Shown here: one piece after another, positions 4,648 to 15,191 of the stretch
Position numbering within the stretch: position 1 is the stretch's first letter
Layout: every line of letters begins with the position of its first letter
From: a virus
IMG/VR virus record: IMGVR_UViG_3300030099_001449
Location: 1-56,039 of that record
DNA: 56,039 nt
Strand: one strand, 5' to 3'
Notes under the pieces: model-generated
Seen by the model: the letters and a program-made list of their open reading frames with translations, nothing else
Databases searched by the model: none
Told to the model about the DNA's origin: nothing
Program-made: the position numbers and the translations under genes

Positions 4648-7600
4648 ATGGTATGGAATTTAAATGATCAAGGATCTTTGGAAAAAGCTTTTGAAAGGGC
4701 GAATGCTGTTTATGGAGATGCTGGTGGTTCTTTTAGTTTTCAAGGTAAGACATACACCGTTGGTGGTGGTTCTGCACCTACTCAAGACACTGGTGCAAAT
4801 GTTGACACAGGTACTCAACAGAAAGCTCCAACAGACGTATATCTGAAAGCTAACAAACCTGGTTTTAAAAGCATAAGTTCAATACCGGGTGTTCAAGGTC
4901 AACCTGAAAAATTATATTTTACGGATGATCAAGGTAAATCTTATGTCTATGATGTAGATGATGGCGAATATGATTTTGGTACACCTCCATCTGGTGTAAA
5001 CTTGAAACTTACGAATGTTATCTCTGCATCAGGAGATAGTGAAGATAGAAAATTTTTTTCTACCGACATTGATCCAGATGAATTTAGTTTTGCTGGGTTT
5101 ATTGATCCAGAAACCTCTGATCAACAGGCGGCTGAAGCGGCTAGAGAACCCGGATATGAGAAGGGGGCAGCTCAAGAAACACAAGATGCGATTGTCGCCT
5201 ATCAACTTGGACTGACTGATTCGATTGGTGGACAACCCACTGGTGCTTTTGGTGGTGGATCTGGAACCAAGGTACAGTTATCGAGTACGGGTGCGAATGT
5301 TGATAATTTAATGGATCCATTAGCGAATATTATGGAGACATTTACGACTAATCCTTTAACGGATAGTAAGTCAGACGAATATTATCTAGATCAGGTTATT
5401 ACGCAATATAACACGATGGGTGGTCAACAGGCTCAAGATCGTTTTAATTATCTGAAGCAATCTGGTTTGATTGATGACATGTCGAAGTTGGATAGTGTTG
5501 GTGTTCAGCTTGGTTTGAATACGTATACGGGATCTGCGAATGATGGCACGTATACATTTAATCCTGATGCTGATGTTTTTGTTCCTCAACCAGTGGTGAC
5601 ACCAACGGTAACGACAACTCCTGCTACTGATGACTTGCCCCTTGGACCTGAGGACTTTGCTCCTTATCCTACGTTTATACCTACGGGTGGTCCGGGAACT
5701 TTTACGCCTGGTGCTTTACCCGGAACTACAGTCATACCTTCTGGAGTGAGTGGTGATGATCCTTATGATGAGGTAGGAGTGGGTTATGGTGATGAGTTCT
5801 CCATACCTACAGGTGGGGTGATTGGTTTTCCTACTCCAGATTTTTCACCTATTACGATGCAGACGATTGGAACTCAAGATCCAGATACTGTATATGAAAA
5901 AAACTTGATGGGAACTTTTGATACGATACCCATAGGTCCAGAAAGTTTTGCTGAAGTGCCTCCAGACTCTCAACTTTTACAACAAGTTCCACCTGGTTTA
6001 GAATCTGGTGAAGCTAGAACACCTGGTTTTATTAGAGATAGTTTATTTGGAAAAGGTATACAAGACTTTATAACAAATGTTCTAGGAGCATCATCATCAG
6101 CATTAAATGTGGGTGCAAGACCAACTTTTCTTGATGTTGTAAATGAATATGCTAAGACGGGAACATTTCCTACTTATGATCCTAGTATTCAAGGTCCTGG
6201 TGCAGAATTTCTTCAAGATCTTTCTGATCAATCTGCGGAATTTGCTCAACAAAAGTATAAAAGTTTGTCACCAGAAACTAAAGAAATATACGAAAGACCA
6301 GTGTTACCTATTGACTATACAGAAGATCCTCTAGCTTTTAGGGATGCAATGGCTGCTGGCTTAGATCCAGAGGGTCCTCCTGGTTTTTCAATTCCAGATT
6401 TTCTTCCTTTTGGAGGTAGAAGAATAGACCCTAAAGCCTTGAGTTACAAAATTGCTGGATCTGGACCCTCGTACGCTATTCCACTCGCCACAACAGTTTT
6501 CAATCCACCTGCGGGTATAGCACTTGGTGGTCTGGGAGCTGGTGGTGATGCAGCAAGAGATGTTAAGAATACTTTAAACGAAGCTTTTGCTGATGGAGAG
6601 TTACAGAAAACAGATCAATACAAAAAAACTTTACAAATAATAAATGAGTTGCCTGGTTCTGCTGGTTTTTCTGAGGAAGAAAAATCAGCCAAAGCACTTC
6701 AAGCATTAAAAAATGATGTAGATGTGACTACCACAGGTCCAGTTGGTGCGATAGGAGCCTTTTCAACTTATATTCCTTTTATGAAAGTTCCTGGTATAAC
6801 TAAAATAGCATCTCTCTTTCCAAAAAATCCATTTGCTAAAGGTGTTGCTGGTGGTGTTAAGGCTGGAGGAGGCGAATCGTTGACTGAAGGAACAGAATTA
6901 TATGCAAAAGATGTGCTAGGTGTAAAAGGTACAGGGGGGTTAGGTGATGAATACACAACTCCTCAACAACAATACGAGGATGAAATGCTCGCTGCTGCTG
7001 GAATTGGACTTCTTACTGGTCCTTTTTTTAGTGGAGGATCTCCTTCTTCTGCTAATGTTGGTGCTGTTGGTGGAACACCAGAAACAACAACGGAAGAATC
7101 TACGATTTATGATCCAACTAAATCTCCTACGGCTGGAGCTACTGCTACTGCGCCTGCTGGGATTAAAGCGGCACAAGATCAAGTTCCAGAGTTTGACGTT
7201 CAGCCAACTTCATTAGATTTTTTTGCAGCTAAACAAATCATTGAAAACGAAGTAAGCGAAACAGGTTCTTTATCTAACGATACTTTAATAAAATTAACAC
7301 AAGCCACTGGAATACCTATGCAGAATTTAGCTAATATTGCAGAAGGAGGAATGGGTCTTCCATTATCACAAGCCACAGGCACTGGTGAAACAACAGGCAC
7401 TGGTGAAACTCCTATAAAGGATGCAAAAGGAATTATGTCTCTTGATATGAGGGGTATGTTTACTCCAGATGCAAAAGCAAAAGCAGAAGAAAGTTTACAA
7501 CAGGAAGTTGAAGCAGATCAAGTTTTTGAAACAAAGCCAGAGGAAGTTGTAACTCCAGTAGAGGAGACCACAACAAAACAAACTAAAGGAGTAAATCAAG

Positions 7601-9009
7601 AAGCAGCTGATCTTCTGAATAAGTTAGAGTCCAAAAAAGTAAATCTTGGAAGTATATCTACTACTATGACTAATAACTTAAAAAAGATTCTAACAGATAA
7701 TGGAATTAAAGTTACTTCAGACATGTCACCACAAGAGGGCATCAATGCTCTTAGAGAAAAAGCGGAGACCTCTGAAACAGTAATTCAAACAGAAGATGCA
7801 CAAACTAAGACAGTTCCTTTTAAAAACATAATTGCTTATGAAAGTGTGCATGGAACAGGAGTAGGTGATAGTACAGGTTTAGGGGTAATAGCTGAAGGAG
7901 GAAGTTTAGGAAAGTCTGGGGGTTCTGGAAGAGGTTTTGCAACAGAATTTGGTAGGTCAGATGCTAATAAACTCACTAGCGTTTTTTCTGGTGATCCAAA
8001 AAAAGTAGGATCAGTTTATCAAGGAATTATAAGTAAATCAAAAAATACTGGAGAACCTGGTTCCGATGGTAAACTTTATGATGTATTTGTTACGGGTGTG
8101 ACAGTAACAGAGGGAGGAGGTAATAGGACTGGATTTTTTGGTGCTTCAGTGGCCTTAGAATCAGGAACATATTCAGAAGCAGAAAAACAACTAGCTTTAC
8201 AAAGATCACAGGAATTATTTAATGCAAACGTAGATACTCATGTAAATAAGAATGAAACTGGAAATTATAATAAAGTTAAACAAACTAATAGAATCACGTT
8301 TAAGAACATAATACCAACAAGTAACGTTCAGTCAAATGTCTTAAATAAAGATGCAACGCAGACAACAAAAGGGATTAAAGAAGAAACAAAAACAACATAC
8401 ATAGCTACAGATAGTTCAGTAGAAGAAGATGTTGTTGTAGAAGAAGAAACTCCAGTTAAAAAAGAAGAAGATGTTGTTGTAGAAGAAGAAACACCAGTTA
8501 AAAAAGCAGAAGAAGAAACAGATCTAGATGTTATTGTAGAGGAGGAAAAGAAGACTACACCACCAAAGAGTAAAACGATTACTAGAAAAACAACAAAGAA
8601 GAAAAAATCAGATGTTATAATTAATAAAGATCCTAAAAAACAAACACAAAAAGATAGTAGTCCTGATACAAAAGTTCCCGTTACAATAGATACACCAGAA
8701 GTGGATAAGGATGAAGATGAGGATCTAGAAGTAGAAATAAAAGAAGAAGAGGAAGCAAAAGAAGAAGTAAAAACAACTGCTGAAGAAGAGTTTGAAGTGC
8801 AAGTTGTGGAACCTTCCGATACAGATGACGATGATGATGACGAGGAGACAGAGGTTATTGTCGATGACGATGACGATGATAAGGAAGATAAGTATAAATA
8901 TGCTTATGTAGGAAGACCTACAATCGCCATCAGTCCTTATCTATCTAGAAAAGGTTTTGCTGGTAAAAATCCAAACAGAAGAACAATTAAAAAAGTAAAA
9001 ATATTGTAG
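4648..9009 (+). CDS. Giant virion protein, probable internal/ejection protein
   Basis: 1453 residues, starting one base after the transglycosylase stop. N-terminal third: Gly/Pro/Thr-rich, low complexity. Centre (about 600-800): hydrophobic glycine-rich segments such as FNPPAGIALGGLGAGG and AAAGIGLLTGPFF that could enter membranes. About 1050-1230: a compact domain opening FKNIIAYESVHGTG, unrecognised. C-terminus (about 1250-1430): extremely acidic, with VVVEEETPVKK repeats and Asp runs interrupted by one basic block, then a basic tip. Size, composition and the neighbouring transglycosylase suggest an ejected internal protein; not proven. The upstream position next to TerL is unusual for such a gene. 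Confidence 0.5.
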   Translation: MVWNLNDQGSLEKAFERANAVYGDAGGSFSFQGKTYTVGGGSAPTQDTGANVDTGTQQKAPTDVYLKANKPGFKSISSIPGVQGQPEKLYFTDDQGKSYVYDVDDGEYDFGTPPSGVNLKLTNVISASGDSEDRKFFSTDIDPDEFSFAGFIDPETSDQQAAEAAREPGYEKGAAQETQDAIVAYQLGLTDSIGGQPTGAFGGGSGTKVQLSSTGANVDNLMDPLANIMETFTTNPLTDSKSDEYYLDQVITQYNTMGGQQAQDRFNYLKQSGLIDDMSKLDSVGVQLGLNTYTGSANDGTYTFNPDADVFVPQPVVTPTVTTTPATDDLPLGPEDFAPYPTFIPTGGPGTFTPGALPGTTVIPSGVSGDDPYDEVGVGYGDEFSIPTGGVIGFPTPDFSPITMQTIGTQDPDTVYEKNLMGTFDTIPIGPESFAEVPPDSQLLQQVPPGLESGEARTPGFIRDSLFGKGIQDFITNVLGASSSALNVGARPTFLDVVNEYAKTGTFPTYDPSIQGPGAEFLQDLSDQSAEFAQQKYKSLSPETKEIYERPVLPIDYTEDPLAFRDAMAAGLDPEGPPGFSIPDFLPFGGRRIDPKALSYKIAGSGPSYAIPLATTVFNPPAGIALGGLGAGGDAARDVKNTLNEAFADGELQKTDQYKKTLQIINELPGSAGFSEEEKSAKALQALKNDVDVTTTGPVGAIGAFSTYIPFMKVPGITKIASLFPKNPFAKGVAGGVKAGGGESLTEGTELYAKDVLGVKGTGGLGDEYTTPQQQYEDEMLAAAGIGLLTGPFFSGGSPSSANVGAVGGTPETTTEESTIYDPTKSPTAGATATAPAGIKAAQDQVPEFDVQPTSLDFFAAKQIIENEVSETGSLSNDTLIKLTQATGIPMQNLANIAEGGMGLPLSQATGTGETTGTGETPIKDAKGIMSLDMRGMFTPDAKAKAEESLQQEVEADQVFETKPEEVVTPVEETTTKQTKGVNQEAADLLNKLESKKVNLGSISTTMTNNLKKILTDNGIKVTSDMSPQEGINALREKAETSETVIQTEDAQTKTVPFKNIIAYESVHGTGVGDSTGLGVIAEGGSLGKSGGSGRGFATEFGRSDANKLTSVFSGDPKKVGSVYQGIISKSKNTGEPGSDGKLYDVFVTGVTVTEGGGNRTGFFGASVALESGTYSEAEKQLALQRSQELFNANVDTHVNKNETGNYNKVKQTNRITFKNIIPTSNVQSNVLNKDATQTTKGIKEETKTTYIATDSSVEEDVVVEEETPVKKEEDVVVEEETPVKKAEEETDLDVIVEEEKKTTPPKSKTITRKTTKKKKSDVIINKDPKKQTQKDSSPDTKVPVTIDTPEVDKDEDEDLEVEIKEEEEAKEEVKTTAEEEFEVQVVEPSDTDDDDDDEETEVIVDDDDDDKEDKYKYAYVGRPTIAISPYLSRKGFAGKNPNRRTIKKVKIL

Positions 9010-10473
9010 ATGAACTTACAAGCGTTACCAGAAGAAGCTCTAAAAGAGATACTAGCTCTTACAGAAGCAAAGAAAAAGCTAGATATTAGAGAAAAAGCAC
9101 AAGAATATTTTATGTCTTTTGCTCATTATGTGTACGATAATTTCATTGAAGGCGCACATCATAGAGTTATTGCAGAAAAACTAGAGAAAGTAGCGAAAGG
9201 TGAGATCAAAAGATTGATAATTAACATGCCACCTCGTCATTCTAAGTCTGAATTTGCAAGTTATTTGATGCCTGCTTGGTTTTTAGGTAAGAATCCAAGA
9301 CTAAAAATCATACAAGCCACCCACAATACAGAACTAGCAGTAAGATTTGGTAGAAAAGTTAGAGACTTAATCGCTGATCCACAATATAAAGACATCTTTC
9401 CAACAACTAATCTAAAAGAAGACAACAAAAGTGCAGGTAAATGGCAGACAGATGTTGGTGGAGAGTACTTTGCGGCAGGTGTAGGTGCAGCTGTAACAGG
9501 TCGTGGTGCGGATTTATTCGTAATTGATGATCCACATAGCGAACAAGACGCTATGAGCGAGTCTGCTTTCGATAATGCGTATGAATGGTACACCTCTGGA
9601 CCTCGTCAACGTCTACAACCGGGTGGATCTATCATTATTGTTATGACTAGATGGGGAAAAAAGGACTTAACAGGTAGATTAATTGCTGCACAAGGGTCAG
9701 ATATGTTGGCAGATCAGTGGGAAGTGGTAGAATTTCCTGCAATTTTGCCTTCAGACAAACCATTATGGCCTGAATTTTGGAGTAAAGACGCATTATTAGG
9801 TATTAAAGCTTCTTTACCTGTACAAAAGTGGTCAGCACAGTGGCAACAAGAGCCAACAAACACAGAATCAGCTATTGTTAAACGTGATTGGTGGCAACTT
9901 TGGGAGAAAGAAGAGATACCTCCCTGCAAATACATCATTCAATCTTACGATACTGCGTTCTCTAAAAAAGAATCATCAGACTTTTCTGCAATTACAACTT
10001 GGGGTATATTTGAACCAGATGAAGGGGGTATTGACAACATTGTTTTGTTAGATGCACAAAGAGGTAGGTGGAATTTTCCAGAACTAAAGGAAAAAGCTTA
10101 TGAAGAACATGAATATTGGGAACCAGATATGGTAATTATTGAAGCAAAAGCAACAGGAACACCGTTAATTGATGAGCTTAGACTACGTGGAATACCTGCT
10201 TTGGGTTTTTCTCCCGGTAAAGGTAAAGATAAGATAACACGTATGCATATGGTAGCACCTTTGTTCGAAGCAGGTGTGGTATGGGCCCCAGAAAACAAAA
10301 AGTTTGCAGAAGAATTAATCGAAGAGGTTGTGTCATTTCCAAATGGAGACTATGATGACTTCTGTGATAGTATGACTTTAGCACTTATGCGTTTTCGTCA
10401 AGGGGGTTTTATATCTTTAAATGGCGAAGATGATCAACAAGACTTTTATCGCCCTAAAAGGGAGTATTACTGA
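9010..10473 (+). CDS. terL: Terminase large subunit (TerL)
   Basis: 487 residues, the packaging motor ATPase and headful or site nuclease. Visible motifs: variant Walker A MPPRHSKSE (73-81), Walker B LFVIDD with Asp173-Asp174, and the RNase-H-like nuclease acids in IIQSYDTAF (Asp314), MVIIEAKATG, and DDFCDSMTLAL (Asp453). Length and order are those of complete TerL proteins. It starts directly after the giant gene and shares one base with the portal gene (TGATG). Its partner TerS is about 8 kb upstream in another transcription unit. Confidence 0.92.
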   Translation: MNLQALPEEALKEILALTEAKKKLDIREKAQEYFMSFAHYVYDNFIEGAHHRVIAEKLEKVAKGEIKRLIINMPPRHSKSEFASYLMPAWFLGKNPRLKIIQATHNTELAVRFGRKVRDLIADPQYKDIFPTTNLKEDNKSAGKWQTDVGGEYFAAGVGAAVTGRGADLFVIDDPHSEQDAMSESAFDNAYEWYTSGPRQRLQPGGSIIIVMTRWGKKDLTGRLIAAQGSDMLADQWEVVEFPAILPSDKPLWPEFWSKDALLGIKASLPVQKWSAQWQQEPTNTESAIVKRDWWQLWEKEEIPPCKYIIQSYDTAFSKKESSDFSAITTWGIFEPDEGGIDNIVLLDAQRGRWNFPELKEKAYEEHEYWEPDMVIIEAKATGTPLIDELRLRGIPALGFSPGKGKDKITRMHMVAPLFEAGVVWAPENKKFAEELIEEVVSFPNGDYDDFCDSMTLALMRFRQGGFISLNGEDDQQDFYRPKREYY

Positions 10474-12926
10474 TGGCTGTAGAACCTACAATTAAAACTG
10501 ATGACTTACCTCAATCCCCTATTGATGTGCCTCTTCCTCAAAACGCAAACTTTGAACAAGGTGCAGAGGTTATTGAAGATGGACAAGGAGGTGCAGTTGT
10601 TCAAGAACTTATGGAAATGGCTACTGGTCAGCCTAATTTACCGGGTATGGATCATAGTGCAAACCTTGCTGAGAATATGGATGAGGGTTATCTTGGTGAA
10701 TTATCAACCACACTTAGGGGAGCATATGAAGAAGACGTTGAGTCTAGATCTGAGTGGGAAGACACTTATACCAAAGGTTTAGATCAATTAGGTGTTAAGC
10801 ACGAAGAGAGATCTCAACCTTTTGAAGGAGCTTCTGGAGTTACTCATCCTCTGATTGCAGAAAGCGTTACACAGTTTCAAGCACAAGCTTATAAAGAACT
10901 CTTGCCAGCAGGAGGACCTGTTCAAACACAAGTGTTAGGTGTTCAAGATGTTACGAAGGAAGAACAAGCTTCCAGAGTTAAAGACTTTATGAATTATCAG
11001 ATTACAGAAGTCATGGAAGAATTTGATCCAGATATGGATCAGTTATTGTTTTATTTACCTTTGTCTGGTTCTACCTTTAAAAAGATTTATTATGATGAGG
11101 GCAGACAAAGGGCAGTCTCTAAGTTTGTTCCGGCACAAGATTTAGTTGTTCCTTATTCTGCTTCTGATTTACAATCTGCTTCTAGAGTTACACACGTTCT
11201 TAAAATGGATGCAAATGAAGTCCGTAAAATGCAGGTTGCAGGCTTTTATCGTGATGTAGTTTTGTCTAAATACGAAGAGGGTGAGGATGAAGTTAGACAA
11301 AAAGTAGATGAGATACAAGGAACATCTAAGACATATACAGATGAGATATACACTATTTTAGAAATGCACGTTGACTTAGATCTCGAGGGATTTGAGGACA
11401 TGTCACCAACTGGAGAACCAACGGGTATAGCTTTACCTTACATTGTAACTATTGATGATGGTTCTGGAGAGGTTCTATCTATTCGTAGAAACTTTGAAGA
11501 GGGAAGCGACTTAGCCAGAAAAACACAATATTTTGTTCACTATCGTTTTATGCCTGGTTTAGGTTTTTATGGTTTTGGATTAATTCACATGATTGGTGGT
11601 CTTGGACGAGCAGCTACTAGTATTTTGCGTCAATTAGTTGATGCAGGAACACTAGCTAATTTACCTGCCGGTTTTAAGGCTAGGGGTGTAAGGGTAAGAA
11701 ATGATGATGAGCCTTTGCAACCGGGTGAGTGGCGGGATATTGATGCACCAGGTGGAAACATTAGAGACTCTATTATTCCTCTTCCATACAAAGAACCATC
11801 TGGAACACTAGCTCAACTTCTTGGATCTTTGGTGGAGGGAGGAAGACGTTTTGTTGCTTTAGCGGATCAACAGACAAGTAATATGAATCAAGAAACACCC
11901 GTAGGCACAACTGTTGCTATGTTAGAACGTGGCATGAAGGTTATGTCTGCTATTCATAAAAGACTACATTACTCTCAAAAAACAGAGTTTAGAATCCTAG
12001 CCAGAATATTTTCTGAGAATTTACCCCCTGTTTATCCTTATGAAGTAGCAGGAGCATCTAGAGAAATTAAAGCACAAGATTTTGATGGTCGTGTAGATGT
12101 TGTTCCTGTAAGTGATCCTAATATATTTTCAATGGCACAAAGAGTTACGTTAGCACAAACACAATTGCAGTTGGCTCAGTCAAACCCTCAACTTCATAAC
12201 TTACATGCTGCCTATCGTAGAATGTATCAAGCTCTCGAGGTTCAAAACATAGATGAGATTTTACCTCCACCACCTGCGCCTGAACCACTTGATCCTGCGA
12301 TTGAGAATGCAAGAGCTATGCTTGGAGAGATACTTAGCACCTTTCCAGAGCAAGAGCATGATGTACATATTCGTATTCATATGGCGTTTATGAAAACACC
12401 AATTGTAGCCACTTCTCCTCAAGTGGTTGGAACTTTTATTGCACATATCATGGAACATATTTCTCAAAAGGCTAGAAAGATGGTTGTTCAAGAAATACAG
12501 AGCATTATACAACAAGCACAGAGAGCTGCTCAAGCAGGTAATATTAATCAAGATGTAGCCATGAGACAGATAGCAGACGTTCAAAAAAGTATGCAAGATC
12601 CAGAACAGTTAGAGCGTTTAGTCTCTGTGCAAGAAGAAAAACTTCTACAAGAATTACTACCTCAGATTATGCCACAAGGTAATGATCCTATGTCTGATCC
12701 TCTCGTTCAGATTAGAATGCAAGAACTGGCATTAAAGCAACAAGAGTTACAAAGAAAGACAAACGAAGATCAAGCTGAATTAATGGTGGAGTTTGCTAAA
12801 ATGCAACAAAGAGCTGCTACCGATTCAGCGAGGATAGAAAGTCAAGAAGAGATTGCAAGCAATAGAAATAAAGTCAATAGAGAAAGAATTGCTTCACAAA
12901 GACGAGCAGCTAATCGGAGAAACTAA
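10473..12926 (+). CDS. Portal protein
   Basis: 817 residues. It forms the dodecameric ring at the capsid vertex through which TerL pumps DNA. Support: position immediately after terL with a one-base overlap; a central region (about 170-270) with [12 protein letters not shown] and [15 protein letters not shown], common in podovirus portals; long helical segments; and a C-terminal coiled, Gln/Glu/Arg-rich stretch (about 700-817) that may form the barrel. The length fits P22-like portals rather than shorter T7-like ones. Confidence 0.85.
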   Translation: MAVEPTIKTDDLPQSPIDVPLPQNANFEQGAEVIEDGQGGAVVQELMEMATGQPNLPGMDHSANLAENMDEGYLGELSTTLRGAYEEDVESRSEWEDTYTKGLDQLGVKHEERSQPFEGASGVTHPLIAESVTQFQAQAYKELLPAGGPVQTQVLGVQDVTKEEQASRVKDFMNYQITEVMEEFDPDMDQLLFYLPLSGSTFKKIYYDEGRQRAVSKFVPAQDLVVPYSASDLQSASRVTHVLKMDANEVRKMQVAGFYRDVVLSKYEEGEDEVRQKVDEIQGTSKTYTDEIYTILEMHVDLDLEGFEDMSPTGEPTGIALPYIVTIDDGSGEVLSIRRNFEEGSDLARKTQYFVHYRFMPGLGFYGFGLIHMIGGLGRAATSILRQLVDAGTLANLPAGFKARGVRVRNDDEPLQPGEWRDIDAPGGNIRDSIIPLPYKEPSGTLAQLLGSLVEGGRRFVALADQQTSNMNQETPVGTTVAMLERGMKVMSAIHKRLHYSQKTEFRILARIFSENLPPVYPYEVAGASREIKAQDFDGRVDVVPVSDPNIFSMAQRVTLAQTQLQLAQSNPQLHNLHAAYRRMYQALEVQNIDEILPPPPAPEPLDPAIENARAMLGEILSTFPEQEHDVHIRIHMAFMKTPIVATSPQVVGTFIAHIMEHISQKARKMVVQEIQSIIQQAQRAAQAGNINQDVAMRQIADVQKSMQDPEQLERLVSVQEEKLLQELLPQIMPQGNDPMSDPLVQIRMQELALKQQELQRKTNEDQAELMVEFAKMQQRAATDSARIESQEEIASNRNKVNRERIASQRRAANRRN

Positions 12927-13120
12927 TGCCCTTAAAAAAAGGAACCTCTCAAGAAACAATTAGTTCAAACATTAGAAAGTTAAAAAAAGAGGGATATCCT
13001 CAAAAACAATCCATAGCCATTGCATTAAACAAAGCAGGTAAACAGAAAAAAGCAAATGGTGGAATTGTAAAAACATTTAGTCCTATTGCTAGACCACAAA
13101 GGTTTAGAGGAACTTTCTAA
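12926..13120 (+). CDS. Small basic phage protein (MPLKKG family)
   Basis: 64 residues, overlapping the portal stop by one base (TAATG). It opens [20 protein letters not shown] followed by [17 protein letters not shown], a motif I recall from a common small marine and gut phage family (possibly DUF6496, unverified). Its tail ([17 protein letters not shown]) shares the Lys-x-Gly-Gly-Ile/Val signature of several other small basic proteins in this late operon. Nucleic-acid or capsid-interior binding is inferred only from charge. Confidence 0.6.
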   Translation: MPLKKGTSQETISSNIRKLKKEGYPQKQSIAIALNKAGKQKKANGGIVKTFSPIARPQRFRGTF

Positions 13121-13609
13121 ATGTTTGATCCAGCTAGTATTACTGCGGCTGTTAGTCTTAGCACGGTGGCTTTCAACAATTTGAAAAAAGCGTTTGCGAT
13201 GGGACGGGATATAGAACAGATGGGGTCTGATCTCTCAAGATGGATGAATGCCTCGAGTGACATAGACAATGCCGTCAAAACCTGCAAAAACCCACCTTTT
13301 TATAAAAAGATGTTGAGCGGTGACACGGTAGAAGAAGCCGCCATGAAGTCTTTGGTTGCACAAAAAACCCTTGAAAAACAAAGATATGAGTTGCAACAGT
13401 ACGTTAAATTTAAGTTTGGCGTTAAAGCCTGGGAAGATTTGTTGAAGATGGAGGGTACTATTCGTAAAAAAAGACAAGAGCTTATTTACAAGCGGCAAGA
13501 ATTACAACAGAAAATCATAGAAGGTGTTTTTGTTATCATACTGGTATGTTCTATTATAGGACTAATATTCTTTGCCATTTGGTTAAAAAAACAACAAGAT
13601 AATGTCTGA
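13121..13609 (+). CDS. Membrane-anchored coiled-coil protein
   Basis: 162 residues. A weakly hydrophobic N-terminus, then a long helical region (about 40-130) rich in Lys, Gln and Glu, then a strong C-terminal membrane helix (about 132-155, GVFVIILVCSIIGLIFFAIW) and a short charged tail. A C-terminal anchor with a coiled coil recalls spanin- or holin-associated proteins, but there is no lipobox. It begins one base after the preceding gene and overlaps the next mini-gene. Function unassigned; the nearby lysis genes make a lysis role plausible. Confidence 0.6.
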   Translation: MFDPASITAAVSLSTVAFNNLKKAFAMGRDIEQMGSDLSRWMNASSDIDNAVKTCKNPPFYKKMLSGDTVEEAAMKSLVAQKTLEKQRYELQQYVKFKFGVKAWEDLLKMEGTIRKKRQELIYKRQELQQKIIEGVFVIILVCSIIGLIFFAIWLKKQQDNV

Positions 13610-13694
13610 AAAAGATTTGATATTTATATTTATTGTTCTTGCTGCTTTTTACGCCACAACTATCTTTCCCCCAAAATGGTTGTTTATAAAGTAG
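13602..13694 (+). CDS. Mini membrane protein (30 residues)
   Basis: 30 residues. A short polar start (MSEKDL) is followed by one hydrophobic helix (IFIFIVLAAFYATTIF) and an aromatic basic end (PPKWLFIK). It overlaps the previous stop by eight bases, the coupling style seen throughout the operon, and fills an otherwise empty gap before the methyltransferase. Existence is inferred from context; function unknown, possibly lysis. Confidence 0.45.
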   Translation: MSEKDLIFIFIVLAAFYATTIFPPKWLFIK

Positions 13695-13698
13695 TGTT

Positions 13699-14262
13699 AT
13701 GGGTAAACGTTCTGATTTTGAAAGAAAACCAAGGGATTTTTATCCCACACCTTTACAAGCTATCTGTCCTTTAGTTCCTCATCTTCAAAAGCTGAAAACA
13801 TTTGTTGAACCTATGGCTGGAGATGGTGCTTTATTAGATGGTATAGAAAAACTAACCAGTATGAAATGTATTTGGAAATCTGATTTGGAACCACAAAGAA
13901 AAGATATTAAGGAAGCAGATGCTTTTGACTTAATACTTAGAGATTATACCACGACATGTGATGTAATTATCACAAATCCTCCTTGGTCTAGAGGTTATTT
14001 ACATAAAACAATCATGTGGTTTTGTGTAATACGACCTACATGGTTGTTACTAGACTCTGATTGGGTACACACAAAACAAAGTGTTCCTTATATTCAGTAC
14101 CTTCACAAAGTTCAAACTGTTGGTAGAGTAAAATGGTTTCCTAATAGTAGACATCAGAGTAAAGATAATGTAGCATGGCATTTATTTAGTGGACAGCCTA
14201 AACAAGATCCACACAAATTTAAATTCTATTCAAGGGGATATCATGCCAGCTACTATAATTGA
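13699..14262 (+). CDS. Probable SAM-dependent DNA N6-adenine methyltransferase
   Basis: 187 residues. DFYPTP near residue 13, motif I-like FVEPMAGDGALL (about 45-56) for S-adenosylmethionine binding, and the catalytic NPPW (about 94-97) of amino-methyltransferases are in the expected order. There is no separate target-recognition domain, so it is a compact, possibly low-specificity enzyme. Placed in the late operon, it could mark DNA just before packaging; this is inference. A cytosine methyltransferase is encoded separately in the early region. The next gene begins inside its 3' end. Confidence 0.7.
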   Translation: MGKRSDFERKPRDFYPTPLQAICPLVPHLQKLKTFVEPMAGDGALLDGIEKLTSMKCIWKSDLEPQRKDIKEADAFDLILRDYTTTCDVIITNPPWSRGYLHKTIMWFCVIRPTWLLLDSDWVHTKQSVPYIQYLHKVQTVGRVKWFPNSRHQSKDNVAWHLFSGQPKQDPHKFKFYSRGYHASYYN

Positions 14263-14458
14263 TGACTATAAAGTTTTTCCAAGAATAATGATGGCAGTAG
14301 TAACGATTCTTACTTATCAAAGTGTTCATTGGTTTATGAGTTTGGACTCTCCAACTTTAGAACAGGCAGGTTTAGTATCTGTCTGTATGGGCGCACTTAC
14401 TGGCTCGTTTGGTATCTGGATGAATGGAGAAAAATCTAGTAAATCAAAAGGGGAATGA
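14243..14458 (+). CDS. Small membrane protein, holin-like
   Basis: 71 residues from the ATG at 14243, with AAGGGG five to ten bases upstream; a frame from 14189 would overlap the methyltransferase further without a ribosome site. Two hydrophobic segments (about 13-33 and 40-60, including GLVSVCMGALTGSFGIWM) and a basic hydrophilic tail (NGEKSSKSKGE) fit a class II holin or small membrane adaptor. Another, more typical holin is at 15486, so the two may form a holin/antiholin pair; this is inference. Confidence 0.55.
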   Translation: MPATIIDDYKVFPRIMMAVVTILTYQSVHWFMSLDSPTLEQAGLVSVCMGALTGSFGIWMNGEKSSKSKGE

Positions 14459-14464
14459 TAAATC

Positions 14465-15178
14465 ATGGCTAATATATACACACCAAAAGACGAAGAAGAA
14501 ATCTTTGCACCATTTAGTCCTATCATAGGATATAAAAAAATGTCACCTAGCTTTGTAGATAAACTTAATGATGCTATGGACGAGAATATGGAGGACTGGT
14601 CGCCCAACTTAGTTGGCAAGGTAACTCAAGAATTAAAATTTACTAAGGAGTTAGATCAAGTTTGGGCAAAGGAAATGGGTACTTTTTTAATGAAGTATCA
14701 AAGCCATGCTGAATTGTATACCTCTTTAGGTAAAAGAAATATACAACCAGACATTTTTGATTATAGGATAGATGTTACAAGCGGATGGTTTGTTCGTCAG
14801 TTTGAAAATGAGTATAACCCTATTCATGTTCACTTAGGGTCGTATTTATCCTGTGTAGGATATTTAAAGTTGCCTGAAGGCATTGATGAAGAGTGGGATG
14901 AAGATTATAAAGATCACCATCCTGCTAATGGACATATACAATTTGTTTATGGACACGCAGCTAATCATACGGGATCTAATTGTTTGATGAAACCACAGGT
15001 CGGAGACTTCTATGTCTTTCCGGCTCACTTACATCATTGCGTTTATCCTTTTAAAACAAAGGGTGAAAGACGTAGTTTTAGTGTAAACTTTACGATTTCA
15101 GCTACTTACAAGGACAAAAGCCAAGAGTCAAAATCTTATGCAGATCAAGAAAAAGAAATGTTAGTAGAGAAAGCATAG
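14465..15178 (+). CDS. 2-oxoglutarate/Fe(II)-dependent oxygenase
   Basis: 237 residues. The double-stranded beta-helix signature is visible: NPIHVHLGSYLSCVGYLKLP carries the metal-binding His-x-His, GDFYVFPAHLHHCVYPF the distal His, and ERRSFSVNF the Arg that holds 2-oxoglutarate. Such enzymes hydroxylate or demethylate proteins or nucleic acids using O2. They are common in marine phages and usually of unknown substrate. In the late operon it may act on virion protein or DNA. N-terminal 90 residues are less conserved and helical. Confidence 0.8.
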   Translation: MANIYTPKDEEEIFAPFSPIIGYKKMSPSFVDKLNDAMDENMEDWSPNLVGKVTQELKFTKELDQVWAKEMGTFLMKYQSHAELYTSLGKRNIQPDIFDYRIDVTSGWFVRQFENEYNPIHVHLGSYLSCVGYLKLPEGIDEEWDEDYKDHHPANGHIQFVYGHAANHTGSNCLMKPQVGDFYVFPAHLHHCVYPFKTKGERRSFSVNFTISATYKDKSQESKSYADQEKEMLVEKA

Positions 15179-15191
15179 AGTTTATTTAAAA

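Noticed and set aside
7200-8400. Toxin-like (ADP-ribosyltransferase) domain in the giant protein
   Set aside because: The segment beginning FKNIIAYESVHGTG looks compact, but I cannot see the Arg, STS and Glu signature in proper order.
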